Positions 52,955 through 60,836 of a stretch of 64,000 bases of DNA are shown piece after piece. The stretch covers positions 248,001 through 312,000 of the forward strand of contig NZ_RQWN01000002.1 of assembly GCF_003977755.1 (NCBI RefSeq), read 5' to 3'. This DNA is from Haloterrigena salifodinae (lineage in GTDB: Archaea > Halobacteriota > Halobacteria > Halobacteriales > Natrialbaceae). A program made the position numbers and the translations under genes. The notes beneath the pieces are model-generated. The model was given only the letters and a program-made list of their open reading frames with translations, was not told the DNA's origin and made no database searches. Numbering within the stretch: the stretch's first letter is position 1; the number at the start of each line of letters is the position of its first letter.

Positions 52955-54064
52955 TCAGAACTCGCCGGTAACGATCTCCGCGACCCGCTCGCGGTCGAAC
53001 AGCGTCGCGTCGTCGAACGCATCGGGATAGATGTCCGTCGCGGCGCGTTCGGTGTGGTAGAAGTTGATGATCGGGCCCTGGTCGAGGTAGCCGGCGCTAT
53101 AGACGGCGTCGTCCTTGACCGCTTGGACCTTGCTGGCGGCCGGATCGTCCCGTAGCGGCTCGACGACTGCTTCTCGGAACTCCGATTCGGAGTCCCCGCC
53201 GTGGTTGCGAACCAGCAGTACCTCGGGATCGATCTCGAGGAGAGTCTCCAGATCGACCGTGCTTCGATCGCCGTATCTGTAGTGTCCCACGTCGGTCGTT
53301 GCGAGCGCGTCGGTCAGTCCGAGATCCCGCCACTGCTTGGTACTGATCCCGCCGTCGTCGAATCGGAAGGGGTAGAACTCGTTTCCCGACTCGGCCGGAT
53401 AGACGAGCATCGCGGTCGGTCGCTGGTCGTCCGGCGGTAATCGCTCGTCGATCGTCCCGAGCATCGTTTCGTGAAGGTCGACGAGCGCATCGTAGCGGTC
53501 TCGCGCCTGGAACACCTCGGCCATCAGTTCGAGGGCCTCGTAGAGGTCGTAGTAGCGGTAGTCGTGCCACTCGTCACTGTGTCGACGAATGAAGTTGCCG
53601 AAGAAGGGGCCGACGTCGGTTCTGACTTGATCGACGTCGTCACGATCCCAGTCATACCAGTGTGTCAATATGTGTGGATCGATGAAATGGGCGTCGGCGT
53701 CCATTTCGTAAAACAGCTCCGTGTCGACGCCGCCTTCGGTCAGTTCCGTGACCTCGTCCTCGTCGAACTCGATGCCGGGCAGTTCGTCGTAGACCTCGGT
53801 CCCGAACCGCGCGTGGTTCTGAATACCGAGCGTCTGCCCGCCGCCGAGCGCGAACGCCATATCCGCGTAACTGGGCAACAGCGCAGTCCATCGCTCGGGT
53901 ACCCCCTCGAATTCGACCTCGCCCATCGGCTCCATCGAAACCGTGTACGCCTCGCCGCTTGAGCCGTCCATTGCGTCGCCGCTGATACAGCCCGCGAGGA
54001 GCGCGCCGCCGGTGGCGGCCCCCGCGCCAATGAACTTCCGTCGCGTCGTTTCAGACGATCTCAT
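52955..54064 (-). CDS. Siderophore-type ABC transporter substrate-binding lipoprotein (copy 1)
   Basis: About 369 residues from the ATG at 54064; a GTG at 54067 is also possible. The N-terminus (TTRRKFIGAGAATGGALLAGC) is a Tat-type lipoprotein signal. The mature part follows the periplasmic-binding-protein type III fold: YTVSMEPMGEVEFEGVPERW, ADMAFALGGGQTLGIQN, and late EVLLVRNHGGDSESEF. It is paralogous to the gene at 55095 (shared PMGEVEF, DVHF/DAHFIDP, YYDLYEALELMAEVFQARDRYDAL). It binds an iron complex outside the cell, by inference from family and iron box. Permease and ATPase genes are not in the window. Confidence 0.88.
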   Translation of the reverse strand: MRSSETTRRKFIGAGAATGGALLAGCISGDAMDGSSGEAYTVSMEPMGEVEFEGVPERWTALLPSYADMAFALGGGQTLGIQNHARFGTEVYDELPGIEFDEDEVTELTEGGVDTELFYEMDADAHFIDPHILTHWYDWDRDDVDQVRTDVGPFFGNFIRRHSDEWHDYRYYDLYEALELMAEVFQARDRYDALVDLHETMLGTIDERLPPDDQRPTAMLVYPAESGNEFYPFRFDDGGISTKQWRDLGLTDALATTDVGHYRYGDRSTVDLETLLEIDPEVLLVRNHGGDSESEFREAVVEPLRDDPAASKVQAVKDDAVYSAGYLDQGPIINFYHTERAATDIYPDAFDDATLFDRERVAEIVTGEF

Positions 54065-54075
54065 CACACCCGATA

Positions 54076-54095
54076 TTTTTAGGTCTACCTAAAAA
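54076..54095. promoter_or_regulatory. Iron-box-like palindrome upstream of binding-protein copy 1
   Basis: TTTTTAGGT and ACCTAAAAA form a perfect inverted repeat around CT, 12 bases before the start of the binding-protein gene. The core TTAGGT-N2-ACCTAA is that of DtxR/IdeR/SirR-type metal repressors. It overlaps the place expected for the TATA box, so iron-bound repressor would shut the gene off. Confidence 0.7.
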
Positions 54096-54108
54096 TTGTA
54101 TCGATTGA

Positions 54109-55092
54109 TCAGTCGTCGATCAGGTCGGCGTTCGACTGCGCGTTGCCGCCCTCGAGTTCCGCCGCCCGCTCGCGGATCGCCTCGTTGTCGACGGCCTCGA
54201 GCAACACCTCGTCGTCGAGCGCTTCCGCGAGCCGTCGCTGGCCGCGCTCGGTTCGCCGAGACGCGGTCTCCGCCTCGAGGTAGCTCTCGTCGCGCTCGGC
54301 CGCGTAGGACTCGGCGAGGCGCCGAACGTTCTCTGCGTCGCGGTCCTCGGGGGCGATCTCATCGAAGAGTTCGACCCAGCGCTCGGGGTCGGCCCACTCC
54401 TCGTCTCGGTTCTTTGTGTACCGGCGCCAGTCGTACTGCCGTGCGAATCGGTCCCAGTACCCCTCCTCGCGGCGCAGGTCCCGGAGCAGCGTCCGGGCTA
54501 CTGTCGCGCCGTGGCCAGCCGCGATGATCGCCTGATCACCGCTCCCAGCCAGCGGGCCGGCGACGTAGAGCCCCGCGACCGGCGTCCGGCCGTCGTTGTC
54601 CGGATACGCGCGGTCGAACCGTTCGACGCCCCCGTCGGCGCCCTCCTCGGTGACGAACAGCGCCTCGTCGTCGTCCAGTCCGCGGAGGTACGACCCGTCG
54701 TACTTCGTCGCCGCGATCACGAACCGCGCCGTCACGGGATCGCCGCCCTGGGGCTCGAGTCGGAACCCCTCGCCGTCCGCTGTGACCTCGGTTTCGCCGT
54801 TCCCCGCGAGCGCGACGACGGAGTCTACGAGTTCCTCGCGGATTCGACACCCCGCCTCCCTGGCGTGGGTTTGCGCCAACTTGAGGAACCGCTCGGCGTC
54901 GATCCCGCAGGGGAAGCCGAGGTAGTTCTCGAGGCAGGCACACCGACGCAGCGAGGAGGAGCCGCGGTCGAAGACGACCGTCTCGAGGCCGTACCGCGCG
55001 GTGAAGACACCGGCCGAACAGCCGGCGGGGCCGCCGCCAACGACGGCGACGTCCACGTCGAATCCGGCGTCGGTATCGGCTCTGTCTGCCAT
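54109..55092 (-). CDS. FAD-dependent pyridine-nucleotide-type oxidoreductase of the siderophore module
   Basis: A 327-residue flavoprotein. The FAD site is VDVAVVGGGPAGCSAGVFTARYG (about 12-34), and GLYVAGPLAGSGDQAIIAAGHGA near residue 175-195 is the second FAD motif. It resembles thioredoxin reductases but the redox CxxC is missing; the only cluster is RRCACLENYLGFPCG. A helical C-terminal extension of about 125 residues follows. It lies three bases after the binding-protein gene at 55095, so it may reduce or modify the imported ferric siderophore. A decayed paralogue lies at 52664-52954. Confidence 0.85.
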   Translation of the reverse strand: MADRADTDAGFDVDVAVVGGGPAGCSAGVFTARYGLETVVFDRGSSSLRRCACLENYLGFPCGIDAERFLKLAQTHAREAGCRIREELVDSVVALAGNGETEVTADGEGFRLEPQGGDPVTARFVIAATKYDGSYLRGLDDDEALFVTEEGADGGVERFDRAYPDNDGRTPVAGLYVAGPLAGSGDQAIIAAGHGATVARTLLRDLRREEGYWDRFARQYDWRRYTKNRDEEWADPERWVELFDEIAPEDRDAENVRRLAESYAAERDESYLEAETASRRTERGQRRLAEALDDEVLLEAVDNEAIRERAAELEGGNAQSNADLIDD

Positions 55093-55094
55093 CG

Positions 55095-56282
55095 TTACTC
55101 CGCAGCGCCGTCGGTCACGATTTCCGCGACGCGGTCACGGTCGAACAGCCGTTCGTCGTCCGGAATCTCGGGGTACGACTGCCCGGATTCGTGCCCCGGC
55201 CACTCGCCGAACCGGTCGGGATAGAGCTGCTTGGCCGTCATCTCGAGCTGGAAGAGGTTCATGATCGGCCCCTGGTAGCGCATCCCGCTGGCGACGACGC
55301 GGTCGTTCTGGACGGCCGTCAACTCGCTTCCCGCGGAGTGGTCCTCGAGCCGTTCGCGGATATCCTCGATGGCGTACCGCGACGTGATCCCCCACAGGTG
55401 GAGGATGACGTCGGGATCGGCCTCGAGCATCGTTTCGTAGTCGACCTCGCCCCAGTCGCCCGACCATTCCACGTCGCCAAGCGCGTCGCGGGCTCCGAGC
55501 GGCCGCGTCTCGGCCTGCCAGAAGCCGTCCGTGTTGATGTGGTAGGAGTAGAAGACGTCCTGTCCTTCCGGCCCCAGCGTGACCCGCGCGACCGTCGGCC
55601 GCTCGTCTTCGGGCGGCAGGTTCGACTCGATCTGGGCCCGCGTCTCGTCGTAGACCTCCTTCAGCGCCTCGTAGCGCTCCCGCTCCTGAAAGACCTCGGC
55701 GATCCGCTCGAAGAGCTCCCAGAGCGTGTAGTACTCGTAGCTGTCGGCGTAGGCCTCCGCGGGCTCGCTGTGGACCCCGCTGTGGAAGTTTCCGAACCAG
55801 GGACCAACCTGCTCGGCGACGGTATCGATCTTGGATTCGGACCAGTCGTCCTCAGTGGTCAGGACGTACGACGGATCCAGGAAGTGGACGTCGCTGTCGT
55901 ACTCGTAGAGGTCCTCCTCGACCACCCCGTCCTCGAGCGGGTGGGGCAGCGACTCGCCGTCGAAGGAAACGCCCTCGAGCCGGTCGTAGAACATCGACAT
56001 CGTCGACCCCGACATCTCGGGCGCGAACAGCGTGTTCACCGCGTCGCCGTGGCCCAGCGCGACCGCCATGTCCGCGTAGTGGGCGAACGTGACGAAGGCG
56101 TCCCGGGGGACAGCGTCGAACTCGACTTCCCCCATCGGCGCCATCGACACCGTGTAGGAGTCACCGTCCTCCGAGCCCGAGCCGTTGCCGGTGATGCAGC
56201 CGGCCAGCGCCGCGCTCCCGGCGGCGATCCCCGTCGCCACGACCTCCCGCCGACTTCGCTCGAGTCGCCGTATCGATTTCAT
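55095..56282 (-). CDS. Siderophore-type ABC transporter substrate-binding lipoprotein (copy 2)
   Basis: A 395-residue lipoprotein. SRREVVATGIAAGSAALAGC is a Tat-type signal with lipobox. The mature protein has YTVSMAPMGEVEFDAVPRDA, ADMAVALGHGDAVNTLFAPE, DVHFLDPSYVL and a late MLEADPDVILHLWGITSR. It is the first gene of the binding-protein/flavoprotein pair and the paralogue of 52955-54064. It presumably captures a ferric siderophore for an importer encoded elsewhere. An iron box lies six bases upstream of its start. Confidence 0.88.
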   Translation of the reverse strand: MKSIRRLERSRREVVATGIAAGSAALAGCITGNGSGSEDGDSYTVSMAPMGEVEFDAVPRDAFVTFAHYADMAVALGHGDAVNTLFAPEMSGSTMSMFYDRLEGVSFDGESLPHPLEDGVVEEDLYEYDSDVHFLDPSYVLTTEDDWSESKIDTVAEQVGPWFGNFHSGVHSEPAEAYADSYEYYTLWELFERIAEVFQERERYEALKEVYDETRAQIESNLPPEDERPTVARVTLGPEGQDVFYSYHINTDGFWQAETRPLGARDALGDVEWSGDWGEVDYETMLEADPDVILHLWGITSRYAIEDIRERLEDHSAGSELTAVQNDRVVASGMRYQGPIMNLFQLEMTAKQLYPDRFGEWPGHESGQSYPEIPDDERLFDRDRVAEIVTDGAAE

Positions 56283-56287
56283 ACGCT

Positions 56288-56301
56288 TTAGGCTGGCCTA
56301 A
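56288..56301. promoter_or_regulatory. Iron-box-like palindrome upstream of binding-protein copy 2
   Basis: TTAGGC and GCCTAA form a perfect inverted repeat around TG, ending six bases before the ATG at 56282. It is the same core (TTAGG-N4-CCTAA) as the box of copy 1. A DtxR/IdeR-type repressor is the expected reader. Confidence 0.68.
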
Positions 56302-56364
56302 TAATTCAAAAGTCGTTCGGTTTTTGGCCGGCCGAACCGTTGCGGCGGCGCTCGGTCGTCCGTG

Positions 56365-57120
56365 TTACTCGACAAACGCGTACGTGACCGTCACGCTGGC
56401 GCTCACGCTGACGGGATCGGTCTCGATCTCTGTCGGCGGCGCCGCCTCCGCTGCCGCGTCACCGCTCGCGAGATGCCCTTCGACCGGCCGAACCCGAACA
56501 TCGCCGGTCGTGACGGCCGTCGTTTCCTCAAGGTCGACGTTTCGGTTGTCGGCGACGTGGGCCGCCTCCTCGTCGGCGGTAGCGAGCGCGGCGTCGATCG
56601 CGTCCCGTCGCAGCGTCGCTCGCGTCTCCGCCTGCAGCGCGAAGTTTACGCGTCCGACGTCGTCGGCGCCGGCCTCGATCGCCGCGTCGATGACCTCGCC
56701 GACGCGGTCGACGTCGGTGATCGTCACCTCGAACGAGTGTGCTCCCTCGAACCCCTCGGCGTCCCGCTCGCGTTCCGGATGGACCCGATATTGGGCTTCT
56801 TCGACGTTCTCCGGCGGGATTCCGAGGTCGGCGAACGTTCCGCGAAGTTCATCGGCCCCCGTCGCCAGTTCGTCGGTCACGGCGTCGGCGCTCTCACCGC
56901 TCGCCTGTACGCCCACGGTCACGACCGCCCGGTCGGGTTCCGCCTCGACGTCGCCGCTGGCAGTGACTGTGATCTCGCCGCGGTCCGCGCGCTCGCTCTC
57001 GTCGCTGGCCGATTCGGTCGGCGCTTCGCCGTCGGTATCGCTGCGCACGTCTCCGACACAACCTGCTATCGCCGCCGCGAGCCCGACGGTCGAGCCCGTG
57101 AGTAACTGTCGTCGATTCAT
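56365..57120 (-). CDS. SIMPL-domain (DUF541) lipoprotein
   Basis: A 251-residue exported protein. MNRRQLLTGSTVGLAAAIAGC is a Tat-type lipoprotein signal. The SIMPL domain shows ITVTASGDVEAEPDRAVVTV, GVQASGESADAVTDEL and GIPPENVEEAQYRVHPER, then the terminal VSVSASVTVTYAFVE. Such proteins lie at the outer face of the membrane; their role is poorly known. Only the ATG at 57120 leads into the signal, so the longer frame was not used. Confidence 0.88.
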   Translation of the reverse strand: MNRRQLLTGSTVGLAAAIAGCVGDVRSDTDGEAPTESASDESERADRGEITVTASGDVEAEPDRAVVTVGVQASGESADAVTDELATGADELRGTFADLGIPPENVEEAQYRVHPERERDAEGFEGAHSFEVTITDVDRVGEVIDAAIEAGADDVGRVNFALQAETRATLRRDAIDAALATADEEAAHVADNRNVDLEETTAVTTGDVRVRPVEGHLASGDAAAEAAPPTEIETDPVSVSASVTVTYAFVE

Positions 57121-57250
57121 AGCCGACGGACGACGGGTTGCGGAAAAAAGCCCCAGCCGCGCTCGACCGACCCGCCGAACCGCGAGCGCCCGCACGACCC
57201 GAACCGATTCGGGACAACTGGTAGTGGGGTTGTCCCGCGTGTCTGAACTA

Positions 57251-58198
57251 ATGGCACCAGCAGTCGACTCCGCGGCCGAGGCCGAAATCGACGCCGCCGA
57301 GACCGTCGACGAACTGATCGGGCAAACGCCGCTGTTGCGACTGGACGCGTTCGCCGACAACTGTTTCGGCAAACTCGAGGCGCACAACCCCTACTCGGTC
57401 AAGGATCGGATCGCGCGGGGGATCGTCGACGCCGCCGAGCGAGCGGGCGCGCTCGAACCCGGCGACACCGTCGTCGAATCGACCAGCGGCAACACCGGCA
57501 TCGGGCTGGCCGCGGTCTGTGCCGCTCGCGGCTACGACTGCGTGCTGACGATGCCGTCCTCGATGTCGACCGAGCGCCGTCAGCTCCTGGCGGCGTTGGG
57601 CGCCGACCTCGAGTTGACGCCCGCCGAGGACGGGATGGGCGGCGCGAACGAGCGTGCCGAGGAACTCGTCGCCGAGCGCGAGGACGCGATCATGGCCCGG
57701 CAGTTCGAGAACGAGGCGAATCCGGCGGCTCACCGGGAGACGACCGGTCCCGAAATCTGGGAGGCCACGGACGGCGCGGTCGACGCGGTCGTCGCGGGCG
57801 TCGGCACTGGTGGCACCATCACCGGGGTCTCGGAGTACATCAAGGAGGAACAGGGGAAGACCGACCTCACGTCGGTCGCCGTCGAACCGGCAGAGTCACC
57901 GACGCTCTCCGAGTTGAGCAGCGACGGCCACGACATTCAGGGGATCGGTCCCGGCTTCGTGCCGGACATCCTGCGGACCGACCTGATCGACGAGACTCGC
58001 GCCGTCGAGGGGAACGCGGCGAAGGACGCATCCCGAAAGCTGGGTCGCACCGAGGGTGTACTGGTTGGGATCTCCGCGGGCGCGGCGCTGTCGGCCGCGG
58101 CCGAGTACGCGTCCGAGCACCCCGACGAACTGGTCGTGGTCGTCCTCCCCGACACCGGCGAACGGTACCTCTCGACGGATCTGTACGCGGACGAGTGA
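57251..58198 (+). CDS. cysK: Cysteine synthase (O-acetylserine sulfhydrylase type)
   Basis: A 315-residue PLP enzyme making cysteine from an activated serine and sulfide. The PLP lysine lies in NPYSVKDRIARGIVDAAE (near residue 55), the substrate loop is ESTSGNTGIGLA, and the phosphate-binding loop is AGVGTGGTITGVSEY. The end LPDTGERYLSTDLYADE is characteristic. An in-frame GTG at 57239 could add four residues. It diverges from the SIMPL gene. Confidence 0.92.
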   Translation: MAPAVDSAAEAEIDAAETVDELIGQTPLLRLDAFADNCFGKLEAHNPYSVKDRIARGIVDAAERAGALEPGDTVVESTSGNTGIGLAAVCAARGYDCVLTMPSSMSTERRQLLAALGADLELTPAEDGMGGANERAEELVAEREDAIMARQFENEANPAAHRETTGPEIWEATDGAVDAVVAGVGTGGTITGVSEYIKEEQGKTDLTSVAVEPAESPTLSELSSDGHDIQGIGPGFVPDILRTDLIDETRAVEGNAAKDASRKLGRTEGVLVGISAGAALSAAAEYASEHPDELVVVVLPDTGERYLSTDLYADE

Positions 58199-58206
58199 GC
58201 GGAGAC

Positions 58207-58863
58207 TCAGGAGTCGACGAGATCGCCGTCCTCGTTCCACTCGCAGGTGGCGACCTGGGCGTACCCCTGGGCCACCTGTAGGTCGTCGGGGCCGACGTCG
58301 ACGAACGCCTGAAAGCTTCCCTCGTCGACCGTCCAGGTCTCGACGACTCGCTCCGAACGCGCCGGGATCCCGATCTCGGCGCGGTAGCTCCCGAACCGGT
58401 AGTCCGGGCCGTCGAGCGCGGCGGACTCGTTCGCCGAGACGGTGACCGTTCGCTCGAGCAGCGGCTCCTCCTCGTATTCGATCCGGACCTCGAGCGTCAC
58501 CGCTTCGTCGGTCCCGTTCTCGATCCGCACGGAATCGGCCGGCGGCGCGGTCTCCTCGAGTCGCAGCCGGGTCACGTCGTCGCTGTCGCGTTCAACTACA
58601 GCCGCGTAATAGCGGTCGCACCACCGAAGATACGACTCGTCGACCGTCTCCGCGAGGACCAGTTCGTCCTCGGTCTCGTAGCTGCCGTTCTCGAGGGCGT
58701 CGGTTACCTCCGCTTCCGCGGGGTCGGGGAGTGAACCGACGCGGACGATCGTGTTCGGACACGTCTCGTATTCGATGTCACCCTCGCGGGCGAACGCGCC
58801 GAGACAGCCGGTGAGACCGCACGCAGCGGCGCTGGCGTTCGCGAGGAGCGGGCGGCGTTTCAT
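58207..58863 (-). CDS. Secreted lipoprotein of unknown function
   Basis: A 218-residue protein. MKRRPLLANASAAACGLTGC is a lipoprotein signal. The mature part is acidic and beta rich (RLRLEETAPPADSVRIENGT, TLEVRIEYEEEPLLERTVTV, SERVVETWTVDEGSFQAFVD), like an Ig-like or BsuPI-type fold. Three further cysteines (YETCPN, RWCDRYY, ATCEWN) may form a disulfide. It converges with cysK. The function is unknown. Confidence 0.75.
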   Translation of the reverse strand: MKRRPLLANASAAACGLTGCLGAFAREGDIEYETCPNTIVRVGSLPDPAEAEVTDALENGSYETEDELVLAETVDESYLRWCDRYYAAVVERDSDDVTRLRLEETAPPADSVRIENGTDEAVTLEVRIEYEEEPLLERTVTVSANESAALDGPDYRFGSYRAEIGIPARSERVVETWTVDEGSFQAFVDVGPDDLQVAQGYAQVATCEWNEDGDLVDS

Positions 58864-58921
58864 ACGCCGACGGTCGGAAAGCAAGGATAAGTGCTTTCCG
58901 AGTTGACAAAAGAATCTGCGC

Positions 58922-59036
58922 ACGAAGTTTGGCAGCTTCGTCGCGTTCGTTCAGTCGTGCCGGAACCAACGAAAGACGTCACTTCGCTCGTCTTTCGAGT
59001 TTCAGACACGCCTTCGCACGTTCAGTCGTGTCTGAA
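58922..59036. repeat. Three successive stem-loops at the end of purNH
   Basis: ACGAAG/CTTCGT (58922-58927 and 58936-58941), CGAAAGACG/CGTCTTTCG (58970-58978 and 58989-58997) and TTCAGACACG/CGTGTCTGAA (59001-59010 and 59027-59036) are three perfect inverted repeats in a row. The last covers the purNH stop codon. CGTTCAGTCGTG occurs twice (58949-58960 and 59019-59030). They may stabilise or end the purNH transcript. Confidence 0.6.
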
Positions 59037-60659
59037 GCTCCGCTGACCCGTAAACGCCATCGCGATCCCGTGTTCGTCCGCGGCCTCGATCACGTCGTCG
59101 TCGTTGACCGAGCCGCCGGGCTGGACGACCGCCTCGATGCCCGCCTCGGCGGCCTCCTCGATCCCGTCCGGGAACGGGAAGAAGGCGTCCGAGGCCATGA
59201 CGGCGCCCTCGGCGTTCTTCCCCTCGGCGTGCTCGTCGGCCTTCATGGCGGCCAGCCGGACTGCGTCGACGCGTGAGACCTGTCCCATGCCGATGCCGAC
59301 CGTCTCGGTGCCGTCCGCAAAGAGGATGCCGTTGGACTTGACGTGCTTGAGGGTCTGCCACGCGAAGACCATCGACTCGAGTTCCTCGTCGGTCGGCTCG
59401 CGCTCGGTGACGACCTCGAGGTCGTCGACGGAGATGGACTGCAGATCGCGCTCCTGGACCAGTCGACCGCCCACGAGCGGTTTCTCGGTGAAGCGTTCGG
59501 TGCGCTCGCCGAGTTCACCCACGTCGAGGACGCGCAGATTGTCCTTCTCGAAGAGGACCTCGAGGGCGTCGTCGGTGTAGCCGGGGGCGACGACGACCTC
59601 CTTGAACGAGTCGATGATCTGTTCGGCGGTCTCGGCGTCGCACTCGCGGTTCAGGGCGACGATGCCGCCGAAGGCGCTCATCGGGTCCGTCGAGAGGGCC
59701 TTCTCGTAGGCATCGGCCAGCGAGTCGGCGGTCGCACAGCCGGCCGGATTCGTGTGCTTGATGACCGCGGCGGCGGGCTCGTCGAACTCCTTGATCAGGT
59801 TGAGCGCGCCGTCGGCGTCGTTGTAGTTGTTGTACGACAGCGCCTTCGCGCCCTCGTTGAGCTGGTCGGCGTGGACGACGCTGGCCTCGTCCGTCGTGTA
59901 GTCGGTATAGACCGCCGCGTCCTGATGGGGGTTCTCCCCGTAGCGGAGGGTGTCGGCGCGGTCGTTCGAGACGAGCCGGCGCAACGGGAGACCGTCGTGG
60001 TCCTCGTCTCCGACGGTCGCCACGTCGCTCTCGACGGCGACCTCGCCGGCCTCCGTATCCACGTCGACCGCGCCCTCGGCGAACCACTTCACCGCACGCG
60101 GGTACGCGCGGAACTCGCCCTCGTAGAGGACCCGCTCCTTCAGCGTCTCCTCGTCGTCGCCCTCGTAGACCGGAATCGGCTCCTGGGTGACGATCGGCCC
60201 GGCGTCGACGTCTTCTTCGACGACGTTTCCGTCCCCGTCGGTCGCGTCCGTGACGACGTGGACCGTACAGCCCGTCACCGAGACGCCCTCCTCGAGCGCG
60301 TCGCCCCAGGCGTCCATCCCGGGGAACGCGGGCAGCAAGGCGGGGTGGACGTTCAGCGTCGTCGGCGCCTCGGAGAGGAACGTCTCCGAGAGGATGCGCA
60401 TGTACCCGTCCAGACAGACCAGCTCGAAGTCGTACTCCGAGAGGGCCTCGAGCACCGCTTCCTCGTGCTCGCTCCGACTCATGTCGTCCTCGAGCGGGAC
60501 GACCTCGGTCGGGATCCCGCGCTCGGCGGCGGCCTCGAGCACCGGCGCGTCCGCGTCGTTCGTGAGGACGACGGCCAGTTCGGCCCCGCCCGGGTTGCGA
60601 TCGGCGATGTTCAACAGGTTGCGCCCTCGGTTGCCGGCCATCCCGGCGATTCGCGTCAT
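59022..60659 (-). CDS. purNH: PurN-PurH fusion: GAR transformylase plus AICAR transformylase
   Basis: A 545-residue fusion. Residues 1 to about 200 are a phosphoribosylglycinamide formyltransferase (AGMAGNRGRNLLNIADRNPG, TTLNVHPALLPAFPGMDAWG, the DAGPIVTQEPIPV end). From about 225 a linker leads to the AICAR formyltransferase domain of PurH (TLRYGENPHQDAAVYTDY, KHTNPAGCATADSLADAYEK, DAFFPFPDGIEEAAEAGIEA, ending TGQRSFRHD). The IMP-cyclohydrolase half of bacterial PurH is absent; archaea use PurO for that step. The ATG at 60659 gives the standard start. It diverges from purB. Confidence 0.92.
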   Translation of the reverse strand: MTRIAGMAGNRGRNLLNIADRNPGGAELAVVLTNDADAPVLEAAAERGIPTEVVPLEDDMSRSEHEEAVLEALSEYDFELVCLDGYMRILSETFLSEAPTTLNVHPALLPAFPGMDAWGDALEEGVSVTGCTVHVVTDATDGDGNVVEEDVDAGPIVTQEPIPVYEGDDEETLKERVLYEGEFRAYPRAVKWFAEGAVDVDTEAGEVAVESDVATVGDEDHDGLPLRRLVSNDRADTLRYGENPHQDAAVYTDYTTDEASVVHADQLNEGAKALSYNNYNDADGALNLIKEFDEPAAAVIKHTNPAGCATADSLADAYEKALSTDPMSAFGGIVALNRECDAETAEQIIDSFKEVVVAPGYTDDALEVLFEKDNLRVLDVGELGERTERFTEKPLVGGRLVQERDLQSISVDDLEVVTEREPTDEELESMVFAWQTLKHVKSNGILFADGTETVGIGMGQVSRVDAVRLAAMKADEHAEGKNAEGAVMASDAFFPFPDGIEEAAEAGIEAVVQPGGSVNDDDVIEAADEHGIAMAFTGQRSFRHD

Positions 60660-60836
60660 GGTCGGAGTGGCGCCCGCGAACGGCAAAGTGGTTGCGGTCT
60701 CGTTCCCTCGAGTATGCACGTACGTGTATACTTATGCCGATATTACCAGGGCGGGGCGGCGATCTATGCACGCTCGTGGCCCCGAGCGGGTCGCGGTTTC
60801 GATACCCTTTTTCGCCATCGTTGCGGACGGACTACT

